From positions 372,001 to 436,000 of the forward strand of contig CAWGNG010000025.1 in assembly GCA_963823895.1 (NCBI GenBank): a stretch of DNA of 64,000 nt, read 5' to 3'. The position numbers were made by a program, and so were the translations under genes. Position 1 is the stretch's first letter, and each line of letters starts with the position of its first letter. The notes below the pieces were generated by a model. The model saw only the letters and a list, made by a program, of their open reading frames with translations. It was not told where the DNA came from and ran no database searches. Positions 54,723-63,233 of the stretch are shown here, piece after piece. Source of the stretch: G963675935 sp963823895 (GTDB lineage: Bacteria > Planctomycetota > Planctomycetia > Pirellulales > Thermoguttaceae).

Positions 54723-55418
54723 ATGAATCGCACGTATCTATTCGGCATCGCGTTGGGTATCGCGGTGCTCGGCATTGCCCTGCTGGGCAGTGATTCCCGC
54801 GCGGTCGCGGGCGACTGCTGCGGTCCGGCGGTTTGCGCGCGGCTTGTGGGACTTGCGCGCCGGCCACTTGTTGCCACGCGCGGCACCACCACCACAGAGG
54901 TCGGACTTGCTGTGCCTGCACTTGCGAGCCGAAGACCTGCTGCGCTCCGGCTGCTTGCTGCGCCGGCCCCGTGCTGCGCTCCGAAGGCTTGCGCTCCGGC
55001 TTGCTGCGCTCCGGCCCCCTGCTGCGCTCCGGCCACTTGCTGCGCGCCGACTTGCGAGCCGAACACCTGCTGCCATCACCGCTGCAGGCGCTGTCGGACT
55101 TGCCGTCCGAGCACTTGCGCGCCGGCGTGCTGCGCTCCGACGTGCTGCGCTCCGACGGCCTGTGCACCGACTTGCTGCGCTCCGACTTGCTGCGCTCCGA
55201 CTTGCTGCGCTCCGACGTGCTGCGAGTCCTGCTGCTGCGAGCAGCGCTGCCGTCACCATCACGGCCACAGAGGTCGTCGCGGCTGCTGCTGCGAAAGCAG
55301 TTGCGACTCGAGTTGCTGTGGAGCAGCAGCCCCTTGCGGCTGCGGCGGTGGCAGCCCGACCCCGGGTCACGCCCCGGTGAGTGCGCCGCCGGCCCCGACC
55401 CCCGAGAAGAAGACCTGA
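54723..55418 (+). CDS. cysteine-rich secreted protein with two compensating frameshifts
   Basis: A signal peptide (MNRTYLFGIALGIAVLGIALLGS) is followed by a Cys/Ala/Pro-rich repeat array of CCAPTCCAPT type, more than 40 cysteines in all. Between about 54832 and 54968 the annotated frame loses the pattern (ARLVGLARRPLVATRG), while frame 2 continues it (CGTCAPATCCHARHHHHRGR and CCACTCEPKTCCAPAACCA). The frame then returns. Two opposite one-base indels would restore one long Cys-rich protein of about 230 residues. It may bind metals or form disulfide-linked surface material. A terminator follows. Confidence 0.75.
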   Translation: MNRTYLFGIALGIAVLGIALLGSDSRAVAGDCCGPAVCARLVGLARRPLVATRGTTTTEVGLAVPALASRRPAALRLLAAPAPCCAPKACAPACCAPAPCCAPATCCAPTCEPNTCCHHRCRRCRTCRPSTCAPACCAPTCCAPTACAPTCCAPTCCAPTCCAPTCCESCCCEQRCRHHHGHRGRRGCCCESSCDSSCCGAAAPCGCGGGSPTPGHAPVSAPPAPTPEKKT

Positions 55419-55475
55419 GCGTCTCGGTTCCCACCGATTTGCCTCAGGGATCTCTTAATAAGGTCCTGAAGAACC

Positions 55476-55513
55476 AAGCCGGGCCTGCCTCGTGCAGGCC
55501 CGGCTTTCTTCTT
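55476..55513 (+). terminator. intrinsic terminator
   Basis: AAGCCGGGCCTGC and GCAGGCCCGGCTT form a 13-bp stem with a short CTCGT loop, followed by TCTTCTT. It ends the Cys-rich gene. Confidence 0.9.
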
Positions 55514-55694
55514 GGACACCCCATCTTGACCATTTTCGCGTGCTGCACGCCGCTATTTGCCCAATTTCCGAAAATAATACGGATTAGGGAAACTTTTCGG
55601 CCGAAAGACTAACGTTGTGGCTCGTCTTCTCTCATCGAAGTCTCTTCTCTCATCGAAGTCTCTTTGTCGTCGTTGTTCGTGGGAGGTATCGCCC

Positions 55695-56327
55695 ATGTTC
55701 CGCATGGCTTTTGGCGTCGGCTCTGTTGCGATTCTGCTGTTGAGTGCCGCAGGCTGCCAAATGTGCTGCCACCCTTACGACAAGTCTGGACCGGTATTCT
55801 GCGGTGACGGATGCTCGTCGTCGACCTGTTCGAGGGCCGGCTCGATTTTCGCCGGCTGTGCAGAGCCGTCGGTCTTGCCGGCGAAGAATCCGGCGAACCA
55901 AGAACCGGCGTCGCCGACGCCTGCCCAGGCGAAGAAGCAACATCCGTCCGTCTCTTACGGCATGACTGGCAGGCGGGTGCCTTCGACCTCACCCACCCCT
56001 GTCCAGGCGAAGAAGCAACATCGGCCGATCTCCTACGTTATGACTGCCAAGCGCGCTGACTCGCCGTCGCCCACGTTTACCGAGGCCACGACGCCGCAGA
56101 AGCCGCCCTCCTACGCGATGACGCTCAACCGGGTGGAAGGGCCGCAGCTTGGGCCGGCGCAACCGGGCGATGTGCCCGGCTCAGAACGGATCGTGTCGGT
56201 GACCGAGCGGGTAGTCGGCTCTTCGGCCGATTCATCGCAGGCTGCCACGGAAACGTCGGTGGCCTCCCAGCCGTTGCCGCAGACCGGCTGGACTGCCCGC
56301 CGCCCGACAACTGAGCTAATGCGATAG
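55695..56327 (+). CDS. lipoprotein with internal repeats
   Basis: This 210-residue protein has a signal peptide ending LLLSAAGC (lipobox). Three degenerate repeats follow between about 65 and 135, with the pattern SPTPAQAKKQHPSVSYGMTG, SPTPVQAKKQHRPISYVMTA and SPTFTEATTPQKPPSYAMTL. The rest is low complexity. GGGAGGT lies 8 bases before the ATG. A tandem 19-bp repeat of TCTTCTCTCATCGAAGTC lies upstream at 55626-55662. Function is unknown; the composition suggests a surface spacer. Confidence 0.75.
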   Translation: MFRMAFGVGSVAILLLSAAGCQMCCHPYDKSGPVFCGDGCSSSTCSRAGSIFAGCAEPSVLPAKNPANQEPASPTPAQAKKQHPSVSYGMTGRRVPSTSPTPVQAKKQHRPISYVMTAKRADSPSPTFTEATTPQKPPSYAMTLNRVEGPQLGPAQPGDVPGSERIVSVTERVVGSSADSSQAATETSVASQPLPQTGWTARRPTTELMR

Positions 56328-56437
56328 CGGCAACGCTTCTCGCGATCTGCCGCAGCTTGGGGCACGACCTTGCCAACCCCGATAACAGATGCTACACTCA
56401 AAGAGGGGGTTGGTGAAAGGGCCGAGGAAGATCTCGC

Positions 56438-57033
56438 ATGGCTGTCGTCGCGCTCAAGGATTTCTCCTGGGAAAGGATGAACGCTGCCGTGGAAGCTGTC
56501 CGAGAGCGGGCTCGTCGTGCCACCTCCGCCCTGCGACGAGCGGGCATCTCTTACGTGGTTGTCGGCGGCAATGCCGTCGCCGCGTGGGTAGCGCGAGTCG
56601 ATCAGGAGGCTGTGCGGAACACGAAAGACGTCGACGTGTTGGTCCGACGACAGGACTTCGCCCGCGTTCTCGCCGCATTGCAGTCTGCCGGCTTTGTGCA
56701 TCACAACGTTGCCGGGGTGGACATGTTTCTCGACGGACCGGGGGGTTCGGTTCGCAGCGCCATTCATATAGTGTTCAGCGGTGAGAAAGTGCGCCGGGAG
56801 ATACTCTCCCTGTTCCCGACGTGACGGAATGCGTGGAAGGGCCTGACTTTCCCGTGCCGACTCTCGATGCCTTGGTGCGGATGAAGCTCACGTCTTTTCG
56901 CCTGAAGGACAAAATTCATCTCTTGGACATGCTGGATGTCGGCCTAATCGACGAGAAATGGTGCGATCGGCTTCCCGCGGAACTTGCGGCGAGGCTCAAG
57001 GAATTGGCGGCTTCCCCCGATCGTGGAACGTGA
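56438..57033 (+). pseudogene. nucleotidyltransferase, one frameshift
   Basis: The 5' frame encodes a minimal nucleotidyltransferase domain (ISYVVVGGNAVAAWVARVD, TKDVDVLVRR). The 3' frame from 56821 continues TECVEGPDFPVPTLDALVRMKLTSFRLKDKIHLLDML, the typical tail. A one-base shift near 56795 joins them (VRR to DTLPVPDVTECV). The intact protein would have about 198 residues. It resembles DUF6036 or AbiEii-type stand-alone nucleotidyltransferases. No partner gene is adjacent. Confidence 0.75.
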
Positions 57034-57118
57034 AGACCGACGCGACACGATCGCTCGCCGCGCACCGGAGCGTCCCGCCCCTTGAAAACGTGACGGTTTC
57101 CCGCTAATCTCTACCGAC

Positions 57119-57631
57119 ATGCACCACCCCATTTACGGCGTCACGCCCTCGGAGCTTGCTGAAGTCACTTGCAAAGTCGTCTGGCCGACTATCGGCGCGA
57201 CATGGGCAGGCCGACTTGTCGGCCGAGCGGCCTCCGTGCGACTTGGCTGGGGGGACTTCTTTACGCTGGGAAAGCTACTTGCGGTAGCGATGATCCCCCT
57301 TAGTTTGGCGGTTTTCGCCTGGCAGTTGATGCCGCGCGTCTGCCGCCGCTATGCGTTGAGCAATCGGCGAATCATCATTCGCAAGGGGCTGATGCCGGCC
57401 GATGAGCACTGGATTGGGCTCGATGAGTTCGACACGGTGGAAGTGAAGGTCTTGCCCGGACAAGAGTGGTTGCACGCCGGAGACTTGATCTTCAAACATG
57501 CCGGCAACGAGGTTCTTCGCCTCGCGGGGGTCTCACGCCCCGAGGTGTTCCAGCACGTGTGTCAAACCGCGCAGAGCGCTTTGCTGAGCGTACGCGACGT
57601 GGTCGAGCAGCAGGTGGCCGCCGCTCATTGA
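57119..57631 (+). CDS. PH-domain membrane protein
   Basis: This 170-residue protein has one or two membrane segments (about 56-72, LAVAMIPLSLAVFAWQL). A bacterial PH-type strand region follows: RRYALSNRRIIIRKGLMPADEHWIGLDEFDTVEV, then LIFKHAGNEVLRLAGVSRP. It is related in style to the gene at 45785 but has no zinc ribbon. Its 3' end overlaps the convergent gene at 57492. Confidence 0.75.
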   Translation: MHHPIYGVTPSELAEVTCKVVWPTIGATWAGRLVGRAASVRLGWGDFFTLGKLLAVAMIPLSLAVFAWQLMPRVCRRYALSNRRIIIRKGLMPADEHWIGLDEFDTVEVKVLPGQEWLHAGDLIFKHAGNEVLRLAGVSRPEVFQHVCQTAQSALLSVRDVVEQQVAAAH

Positions 57632-58166
57632 ATCCCAGTGCTGGGATAGATCGGGAGAGCACAGAAGGGCCGGACGGGTACGTGCCGACCAATGTCGGCA
57701 TGTTCGGATCGACCGGCGGCAGGCGGCGGACCCCGTTGACTCCGTCTGACGTTTCGGGTGGCAAAGCTGCGGCAGCCATGCTTGGAACCGGCACCAACGG
57801 CTTTTCCAGGTCATCTGCCGCCGACGGGCGTCGTCCGGCCGTCGTCATAGTGTCAGCCCTGTTGGCCGTGCCTGGGATCGGTCTTGGCGCAGCGGTGGCG
57901 GCCAACATCAGCGGCGGAGTCGTAGGTTCCGGCTTGGGCGGAAGCAACTTGATGGGTTGCACCGCCGAGGTCGCCGCGGAGGAGCCCGCCGGCTCGACCG
58001 CCGCCGGCGCTGGCCGGGGTGCCACTGGCGGCGCTGCCGTCGTCTTCGCTAGCGGCGCTCCCATCGGACCGGTCATCCGCCAGACAATCGGGTAGCGCCA
58101 GATGTTGAACCCGATCGAGGCTGCGACCAACGCAAGTCCGAAGAGAGTGCCCGCTGATTTTGGCAT
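57492..58166 (-). CDS. Ala/Pro-rich membrane-anchored protein
   Basis: This 224-residue protein has one N-terminal helix (SAGTLFGLALVAASIGFNIW). A Pro/Ala-rich region follows (PPVAPRPAPAAVEPAGSSAA and more), then an Arg-rich C-terminus. The stop lies 140 bases inside the convergent PH-domain gene, an unusual overlap, so the last 46 residues may be an extension beyond the original stop. Met 58166 is used; the longer reading lacks support. It is divergent from the tryptophanase-like gene. Function is unknown. Confidence 0.55.
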   Translation of the reverse strand: MPKSAGTLFGLALVAASIGFNIWRYPIVWRMTGPMGAPLAKTTAAPPVAPRPAPAAVEPAGSSAATSAVQPIKLLPPKPEPTTPPLMLAATAAPRPIPGTANRADTMTTAGRRPSAADDLEKPLVPVPSMAAAALPPETSDGVNGVRRLPPVDPNMPTLVGTYPSGPSVLSRSIPALGFNERRPPAARPRRVRSAKRSARFDTRAGTPRGVRPPRGEEPRCRHV

Positions 58167-58389
58167 GTCTTTCCTTCCCGCTCCGCTCCGACGCGCACCC
58201 GCGAGAAAACCATACACCGGCTGCGTGGCAATGCAAGAAAAACAGCCGGCCGGCGCCGCGGCAAGACGCTGGCGATGGATGAGGGAAACGATTAGGCAAG
58301 GTTGCACGAAATCACACGTCGCTGTATGCTCGACATCCGGCATCCGCCTCCCAACCTTCAACCTCTCCCCGTTCCGTTCTTTTCGCGCC

Positions 58390-59762
58390 ATGAAGACGAT
58401 TATCGAGCCGTTCAAGATCAAGTCGGTCGAGCCGATCCGGTTCACTACGGTCCGCGAGCGGGAGGAGGTCTTGCGACGAAGCTGCTACAATCTTTTCCTG
58501 GTGCCCGCCGACGAGGTGCTGATCGACCTGTTGACCGACAGCGGCACGGCAGCCATGAGCGCCGATCAATGGGCCGGTATCATGCGGGGGGACGAATCGT
58601 ACGCCGGCGCACGGAGTTTCTATCGCTTCGACGCGAAGGTCCGCGAGTTGACCGGGTTGAAACACATCATTCCCACGCACCAGGGACGCGCGGCCGAGCG
58701 AATCCTGTTCGCCATTCTCGGCGGCCGCGGCAAAGTCGTGCCGAACAACTCGCACTTCGACACGACGCGGGCGAACGCCGAGTTCTCCGGGGCCGAGGCG
58801 GTCGATCTCCCCACGGCCGAAGGGACTGATCCCGACTGCATCGCCCCCTTCAAGGGCAATCTCGACACGGCGGCCCTCGAACAGCTCATCGAGAAGGTTC
58901 GCCCCGAGAACATCCCGCTCTGCATGATTACGGTAACGAACAATTCCGAGGGGGGCCAGCCGGTTTCGATGGCGAACGTTCGCGAGACGAAGCGAATTTG
59001 CCGAAACTACGGCATTCCGCTCTTTCTCGACGCCTGCCGATTCGCCGAGAACGCTTATTTCATCAAGCTGCGTGAGCCCGGCTATGCCGACCGGCCGGTC
59101 AAGACCATCGTGCAGGAGATGTTCTCGTACGCCGACGGCACCACGATGAGCGCGAAGAAGGACGCGATCGTCAACATCGGCGGATTTATCGCCATGAACG
59201 ACAACGGGCTGGCCGCCAAGGCCAGAAACCTGCTGATCGTGACCGAGGGCTTTCCGACCTACGGCGGCTTGGCCGGCCGCGACCTCGAAGCGATCGCCAT
59301 CGGGCTGGAAGAGGTGCTCGACGAGCATTATCTGCAATACCGTATCCGCTCGATCGCGTATCCGGGCGAGCGGCTAGTGCAGGCGGGCGTCCCCACCTTC
59401 AGCCCCCCGGCGGGCACGCCATTTATCTGAACGCCCGCAAGTTCCTGCCGCACATTCCCGTGGAGCAGTATCCGGGCCAGTCGCTGGCGGTCGAGTTGTA
59501 CCGTTGGGGAGGGATTCGCTCGGTCGAGATCGGCAGCGTGATGTTCGGCCGGTACGATGCGTCTGGCAAGCTCCTTCCCGCCCGAATGGAATTGGTGCGC
59601 TTGGCGATCCCCCGCCGCGTTTACACGCAAAGCCACATCGACCACGTGATCGAGGCGATCATCGAGGTCTTCAGCAATCGCGCCGCTCTTCCCGGCTATC
59701 GCATCATCGAAGAACCGCCGGTTCTGCGCCACTTCACGGCAAAGTTCGAACCGATTGGGTAA
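58390..59762 (+). pseudogene. tryptophanase/tyrosine phenol-lyase-like gene, one frameshift
   Basis: The PLP enzyme carries THQGRAAERILF (about 96-107), TNNSEGGQPVSMANV, DACRFAENAYFIK (about 216-228) and YADGTTMSAKKDAIVNIGG, with the PLP lysine near 256. The frame ends at 59430 after PPAGTPFI, and the protein continues in the next frame (GGHAIYLNARKFLPHIPVEQ to 59762). Inserting one C in the C6 run near 59405 restores SPPGGHAIYL. VEIGS near the C-terminus is tryptophanase-like, while the VNIGG stretch looks like tyrosine phenol-lyase, so the substrate is uncertain. Intact length would be about 457. Confidence 0.82.
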
Positions 59763-60076
59763 CCACGGCGTCTCGTCGCGCAATCTACACAGTCACATCC
59801 GTCAACGGACCGAATGCCTCATAGTTCTCATAGGCCAAGACGCTGTCCCGGCAAGGCGGCCTTGGAAAACGGCCGTTTGCTGAGACTACCCGAAATGGTC
59901 GGAACCGATACCTTGAACTTGCACCGCAAAGCACTCCCTAACCATTGCAGGACTCAATCTTGACGTTGGTCAATACCAAGCATACGCGCCGGTCAGGTGT
60001 AGCGACTAGTTCGACAAGCCACTTCTCTGCTTTACGGTCTTGGAAGGCCCTCCCCCGACGGATGTGACAGAACGAG
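59763..60076. other. no feature seen
   Basis: The 314 bases between the lyase gene and the convergent TPR gene contain no coding frame or hairpin I would support. Confidence 0.4.
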
Positions 60077-60754
60077 TTACTTCTTGCTCGCTGCCAAACT
60101 GCCAGGGAAGAATTCTCGGAGGTCAAATTCTGGCGGAGAGTCCTGTGGGCGCTTTCGAGGCTCAATCCCCGACACCTGGAGCGTTGCATTCACTGCTTTA
60201 CGGACTTCACTCTCAACTCGAGTAGTACTTACCTCACCATTCAAATTGCGCAGATGGCACATCACATCGTCGAACGAATATGATCCTTCAATCCCAATTG
60301 ACAGCAAGTCTATATATCGGCGGTAACAAGACCCTGCTTCTCGCTTCTTGTGCAAGTGTTGGAAGCAAAGCCCTAATCGATACATGCAGTCGGTCTTCAG
60401 CGTCTCCGCCCATTCTTCGGTCTCCCAACAAGGGTCGTCAGCAGGTGACTTCTTGTTCCGAAGCAGCCAGAGGTAGGTCCGCACAGCATCCGCATACTTC
60501 CCAAGTGAGTCGAGAACGCCAGCGACATTCCACAGCGTAAGTGGACAGTCAGGGACGATCTTTTGCGACGCTAGAAACAACTGGAGAGCTTCCTTGTATT
60601 GCCGCTGCTCGTAGAAGGTAACGCCCAGTTGCGTAAGTACCCAGTGGTTATTTGGATCCTTATCGCGTTCCTGTTCGAGGACGCTGCGAGCCTCGTCCCA
60701 TTTCTCCTGCTGGAAAAGCCTATCGATGTTGCCACTAAGTTTCTTTTCAGCCAT
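60077..60754 (-). CDS. tetratricopeptide-repeat protein
   Basis: This 225-residue protein begins MAEKKLSGNIDRLFQQEKWDEA and has three or four TPR-like helix pairs (VLTQLGVTFYEQRQYKEALQLF, LTLWNVAGVLDSLGKYADAVRTY and MYRLGLCFQHLHKKREAGSCY). It is soluble, without signal or membrane segments. GGGAGA is nine bases before the ATG at 60754; a GTG at 60763 is possible. It has no recognised partner domain and may be a scaffold. Confidence 0.78.
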   Translation of the reverse strand: MAEKKLSGNIDRLFQQEKWDEARSVLEQERDKDPNNHWVLTQLGVTFYEQRQYKEALQLFLASQKIVPDCPLTLWNVAGVLDSLGKYADAVRTYLWLLRNKKSPADDPCWETEEWAETLKTDCMYRLGLCFQHLHKKREAGSCYRRYIDLLSIGIEGSYSFDDVMCHLRNLNGEVSTTRVESEVRKAVNATLQVSGIEPRKRPQDSPPEFDLREFFPGSLAASKK

Positions 60755-60763
60755 AAGACTCAC

Positions 60764-61302
60764 TCTCCCTGTTAGGGCCGCCGTCTCTTGCGATGCTGAC
60801 CCTTACGTCGCTTTTCTGCCACTCTTCGAGCGTCTCTTTCCTTGCGTGCCTGCCCCTTGTCGTGCTGCTCGCGACTGGAGCGGCGGGCATTCTAATGATG
60901 TTCCTCGCTCATTGCAAATCCGTCGGTTGTGCAGTCAGTGTCTATCGACGAAGAAACAAAGATGGCGGCGGAGATCCTCAGAACGGCAAAATGTCTAATT
61001 GAAGTCTACCCTAACGGTTAGAACACGGAAAGGGCATGATTCTGCCTTCTCGCAGCCAGTGTCCCCTGGAAGGCCCGAAGTGAACTTTCCCCTCAATCTG
61101 ACGGGTCTGCCTGTGTTCCAAGGTTGTTCCATTGTCGCATACCCTACCGCTAATGGAAGACAACACATATCCGCCGTGTTCTGGCTTTTGAGAACCCGTC
61201 TCACAAGTCAGCGATGCAAGGACTCAATACAGCCATCAGTTCTCGCGATGCTAAACGCGAGCTAGCCCAACTCCCTTGGCCCAACGCCATCGGTCGTTTA
61301 CA
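60764..61302. other. gap before tmk
   Basis: The gap contains the promoter region of the TPR gene and AT-richer sequence. A 69-codon frame at 60793-61002 with a hydrophobic middle exists, but it lacks a clear ribosome-binding site. Confidence 0.35.
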
Positions 61303-61938
61303 ATGCCACCTATGTTCCTCTCCATTGACGGCGGTGACGGCTCGGGAAAATCGACGCAGGTCGACTTGCTCTGCGGATGGCTGCGGCAACGGGGGCATGA
61401 CGTGCTCGCGTGCCGCGATCCGGGCAGCACGCCGCTGGGGGAGGCGGTGCGGAGTATCCTTCTCGATCGGCACGATTTGCACATCGACCGCCGCAGCGAA
61501 ATGCTCCTCTACATGGCCGCCAGGTCGCAGATGGTCGAGGAGGTGATCCGACCGGCGTTGGAACGAGGCAAGACCGTGGTGAGCGACCGCTACCTGTTGG
61601 CCAATGTGGTTTACCAAGGTCACGGCGGGGGGCTCGACGTGGCGACGCTCTGGGAGGTCGGGCGAATCGCGACCGCCGGGCTAATGCCCGATTTGACCGT
61701 TGTGCTCGACGTTCCCGCCGACGTGGCCGCGGCGCGGATGGCCCGGCCGCTCGATCGGATGGAGAAACAGGGCGACGCATTTCATGCCCGCGTGCGTCAG
61801 GGCTTTCTCGCCGAAGCCGCCAAGGCACCGGAAAAGATCGTGGTTGTCAGCGCCGCGGGATCGACTGACGAAGTGCAAGCGGAGGTGCGGAAAACAGTGC
61901 TCGCGAGGTGCGTTGCGAAGCCGCAAGCGGCTCATTGA
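61303..61938 (+). CDS. tmk: thymidylate kinase
   Basis: This 211-residue kinase has the P-loop FLSIDGGDGSGKSTQ (about 4-18), RDPGSTPLGEAVRSILL (the DR-x-P-type substrate loop) and VVSDRYLLANVVYQGHGGGL near 90-110. The LID region ARPLDRMEKQGDAFHARVRQGF follows. It phosphorylates dTMP in dTTP synthesis. The ATG at 61303 (or 61312) fits the family N-terminus. It directly precedes holB, a common pairing. Confidence 0.95.
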   Translation: MPPMFLSIDGGDGSGKSTQVDLLCGWLRQRGHDVLACRDPGSTPLGEAVRSILLDRHDLHIDRRSEMLLYMAARSQMVEEVIRPALERGKTVVSDRYLLANVVYQGHGGGLDVATLWEVGRIATAGLMPDLTVVLDVPADVAAARMARPLDRMEKQGDAFHARVRQGFLAEAAKAPEKIVVVSAAGSTDEVQAEVRKTVLARCVAKPQAAH

Positions 61939-61989
61939 GTTTGAATCCTGATCCCAGGCCCCTAATCCCTGCCCCCTGACCCCTTTCCA

Positions 61990-63036
61990 ATGTCTTGGCA
62001 CGGCATCGAAGGACACGACGACGTGGTTGAAGAGTTTCGCTGGGCGATTGCGCGCGGGCGGCTTGCCAGCAGTTTCTTGTTTGCGGGTCCGGCGGGAATA
62101 GGGAAACGGACGTTCGCCCTGAAGTTGGCCCAGGCCCTACTCTGCCAGACGCGGCCGGAGGCGGCGCTGGATCCGTGCGGCGCGTGTCCCTCGTGCGCCC
62201 AGGTGGCCGCCGGCACGCATCCTGATGTGCTAATGGTTGCCAAGCCCGAAGAAAGGGCGTTCATTCCGCAAGCATTGTTCATCGGCGACGACGAGCACCG
62301 GCGGCGCGAGGGGCTTTGCCACGACCTCGCCATGAAACCGAGCCTCGGCGGGCGAAAAATCGCCGTGATCGACAACGCCGACTATCTGAACGCCGAAGGG
62401 GCCAATGCCCTGCTGAAGACGCTAGAAGAGCCGCCGCCCCGCTCGCTGCTGATCCTGATCGGCACGACGCCGGCGAAGCAACTCCCCACGATCCGCTCGC
62501 GCTGCCAACTGATTCGCTTTCGGCCGCTGCCGATCGAGACGGTGGCCGCCCTGCTGATGTCGAAGGGGTTTGTGGCCGACGCGAGCGAGGCCCGGCGTCT
62601 CGCCCGGTATAGCGAAGGGAGCCTTCAACGCGCGTTGGAATTGGCCGATCCCGGTCTCTGGTCGTTTCGGGACTCGCTCTACCAGAAACTCGCCGAAGCG
62701 ATGCTCGACAGCGCCGGTCTCGCCCGCATGGTGGCGGCGTTTGTCGAGGAGGCCGGCAAGGAGCCGTCGGCCCGCCGCGCGCGGTTTCGGCAGATTGTCG
62801 CTTTTGCCGCCGAGTTCTACCGGCAACTCCTGCACGCCCAGTGCGGCGTGTCGGTGTCGGAGGACGTCGAGTTGCGGAAGCGCGTTGGGGCGGCCATCGA
62901 GCGCGGCCTCGGCGAGCGGCAGCGTTCGGCCGCGCGGTTGGACCGCTGTCTCGACGCCGCGGCCCAGATCGACCGCAATGCCAACCAATCGACGTTGATC
63001 GAGTGTTGGCTCGACGATCTGGCGGCGGCTCGCTGA
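61990..63036 (+). CDS. holB: DNA polymerase III subunit delta prime
   Basis: This 348-residue AAA+ clamp-loader subunit has FLFAGPAGIGKRTFALKLAQ (about 29-48), the zinc module CGACPSCAQVAAGTHPD (about 63-79) and VIDNADYLNAEGANALLKTLEEPPP (about 123-147). The arginine-finger-like TIRSRCQLIRF follows. The P-loop has a Gly-Lys-Arg-Thr ending, near canonical. It lies 51 bases after tmk. Confidence 0.94.
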   Translation: MSWHGIEGHDDVVEEFRWAIARGRLASSFLFAGPAGIGKRTFALKLAQALLCQTRPEAALDPCGACPSCAQVAAGTHPDVLMVAKPEERAFIPQALFIGDDEHRRREGLCHDLAMKPSLGGRKIAVIDNADYLNAEGANALLKTLEEPPPRSLLILIGTTPAKQLPTIRSRCQLIRFRPLPIETVAALLMSKGFVADASEARRLARYSEGSLQRALELADPGLWSFRDSLYQKLAEAMLDSAGLARMVAAFVEEAGKEPSARRARFRQIVAFAAEFYRQLLHAQCGVSVSEDVELRKRVGAAIERGLGERQRSAARLDRCLDAAAQIDRNANQSTLIECWLDDLAAAR

Positions 63037-63233
63037 CCGGTCGCATCGATGGCCCAACTGGGCAGCAAGGCCGATCAATTCTCCCTCCTGGATAGTTGGT
63101 CGGCCCCAACGGGGGCATAGGCTGCGTCGCATGAGCAAGGTAGAGTAGAGTGGTGTTTTCTGTTGCCGGGGCGGCCGCTTTGCCGCCCGTGCAGTCGGAG
63201 CGGGGAACTCCTCCGGAGGTGGGGCCGAGTACG

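Noticed and set aside
54738..55370. Long minus-strand Ser/Arg/Ala-rich frames opposite the Cys-rich gene.
   Set aside because: They are mirror products of the TGC repeat; the plus strand has the signal peptide and terminator.
60793..61002. 69-codon frame with a hydrophobic segment before tmk.
   Set aside because: No clear ribosome-binding site and no recognised family; it could be chance.
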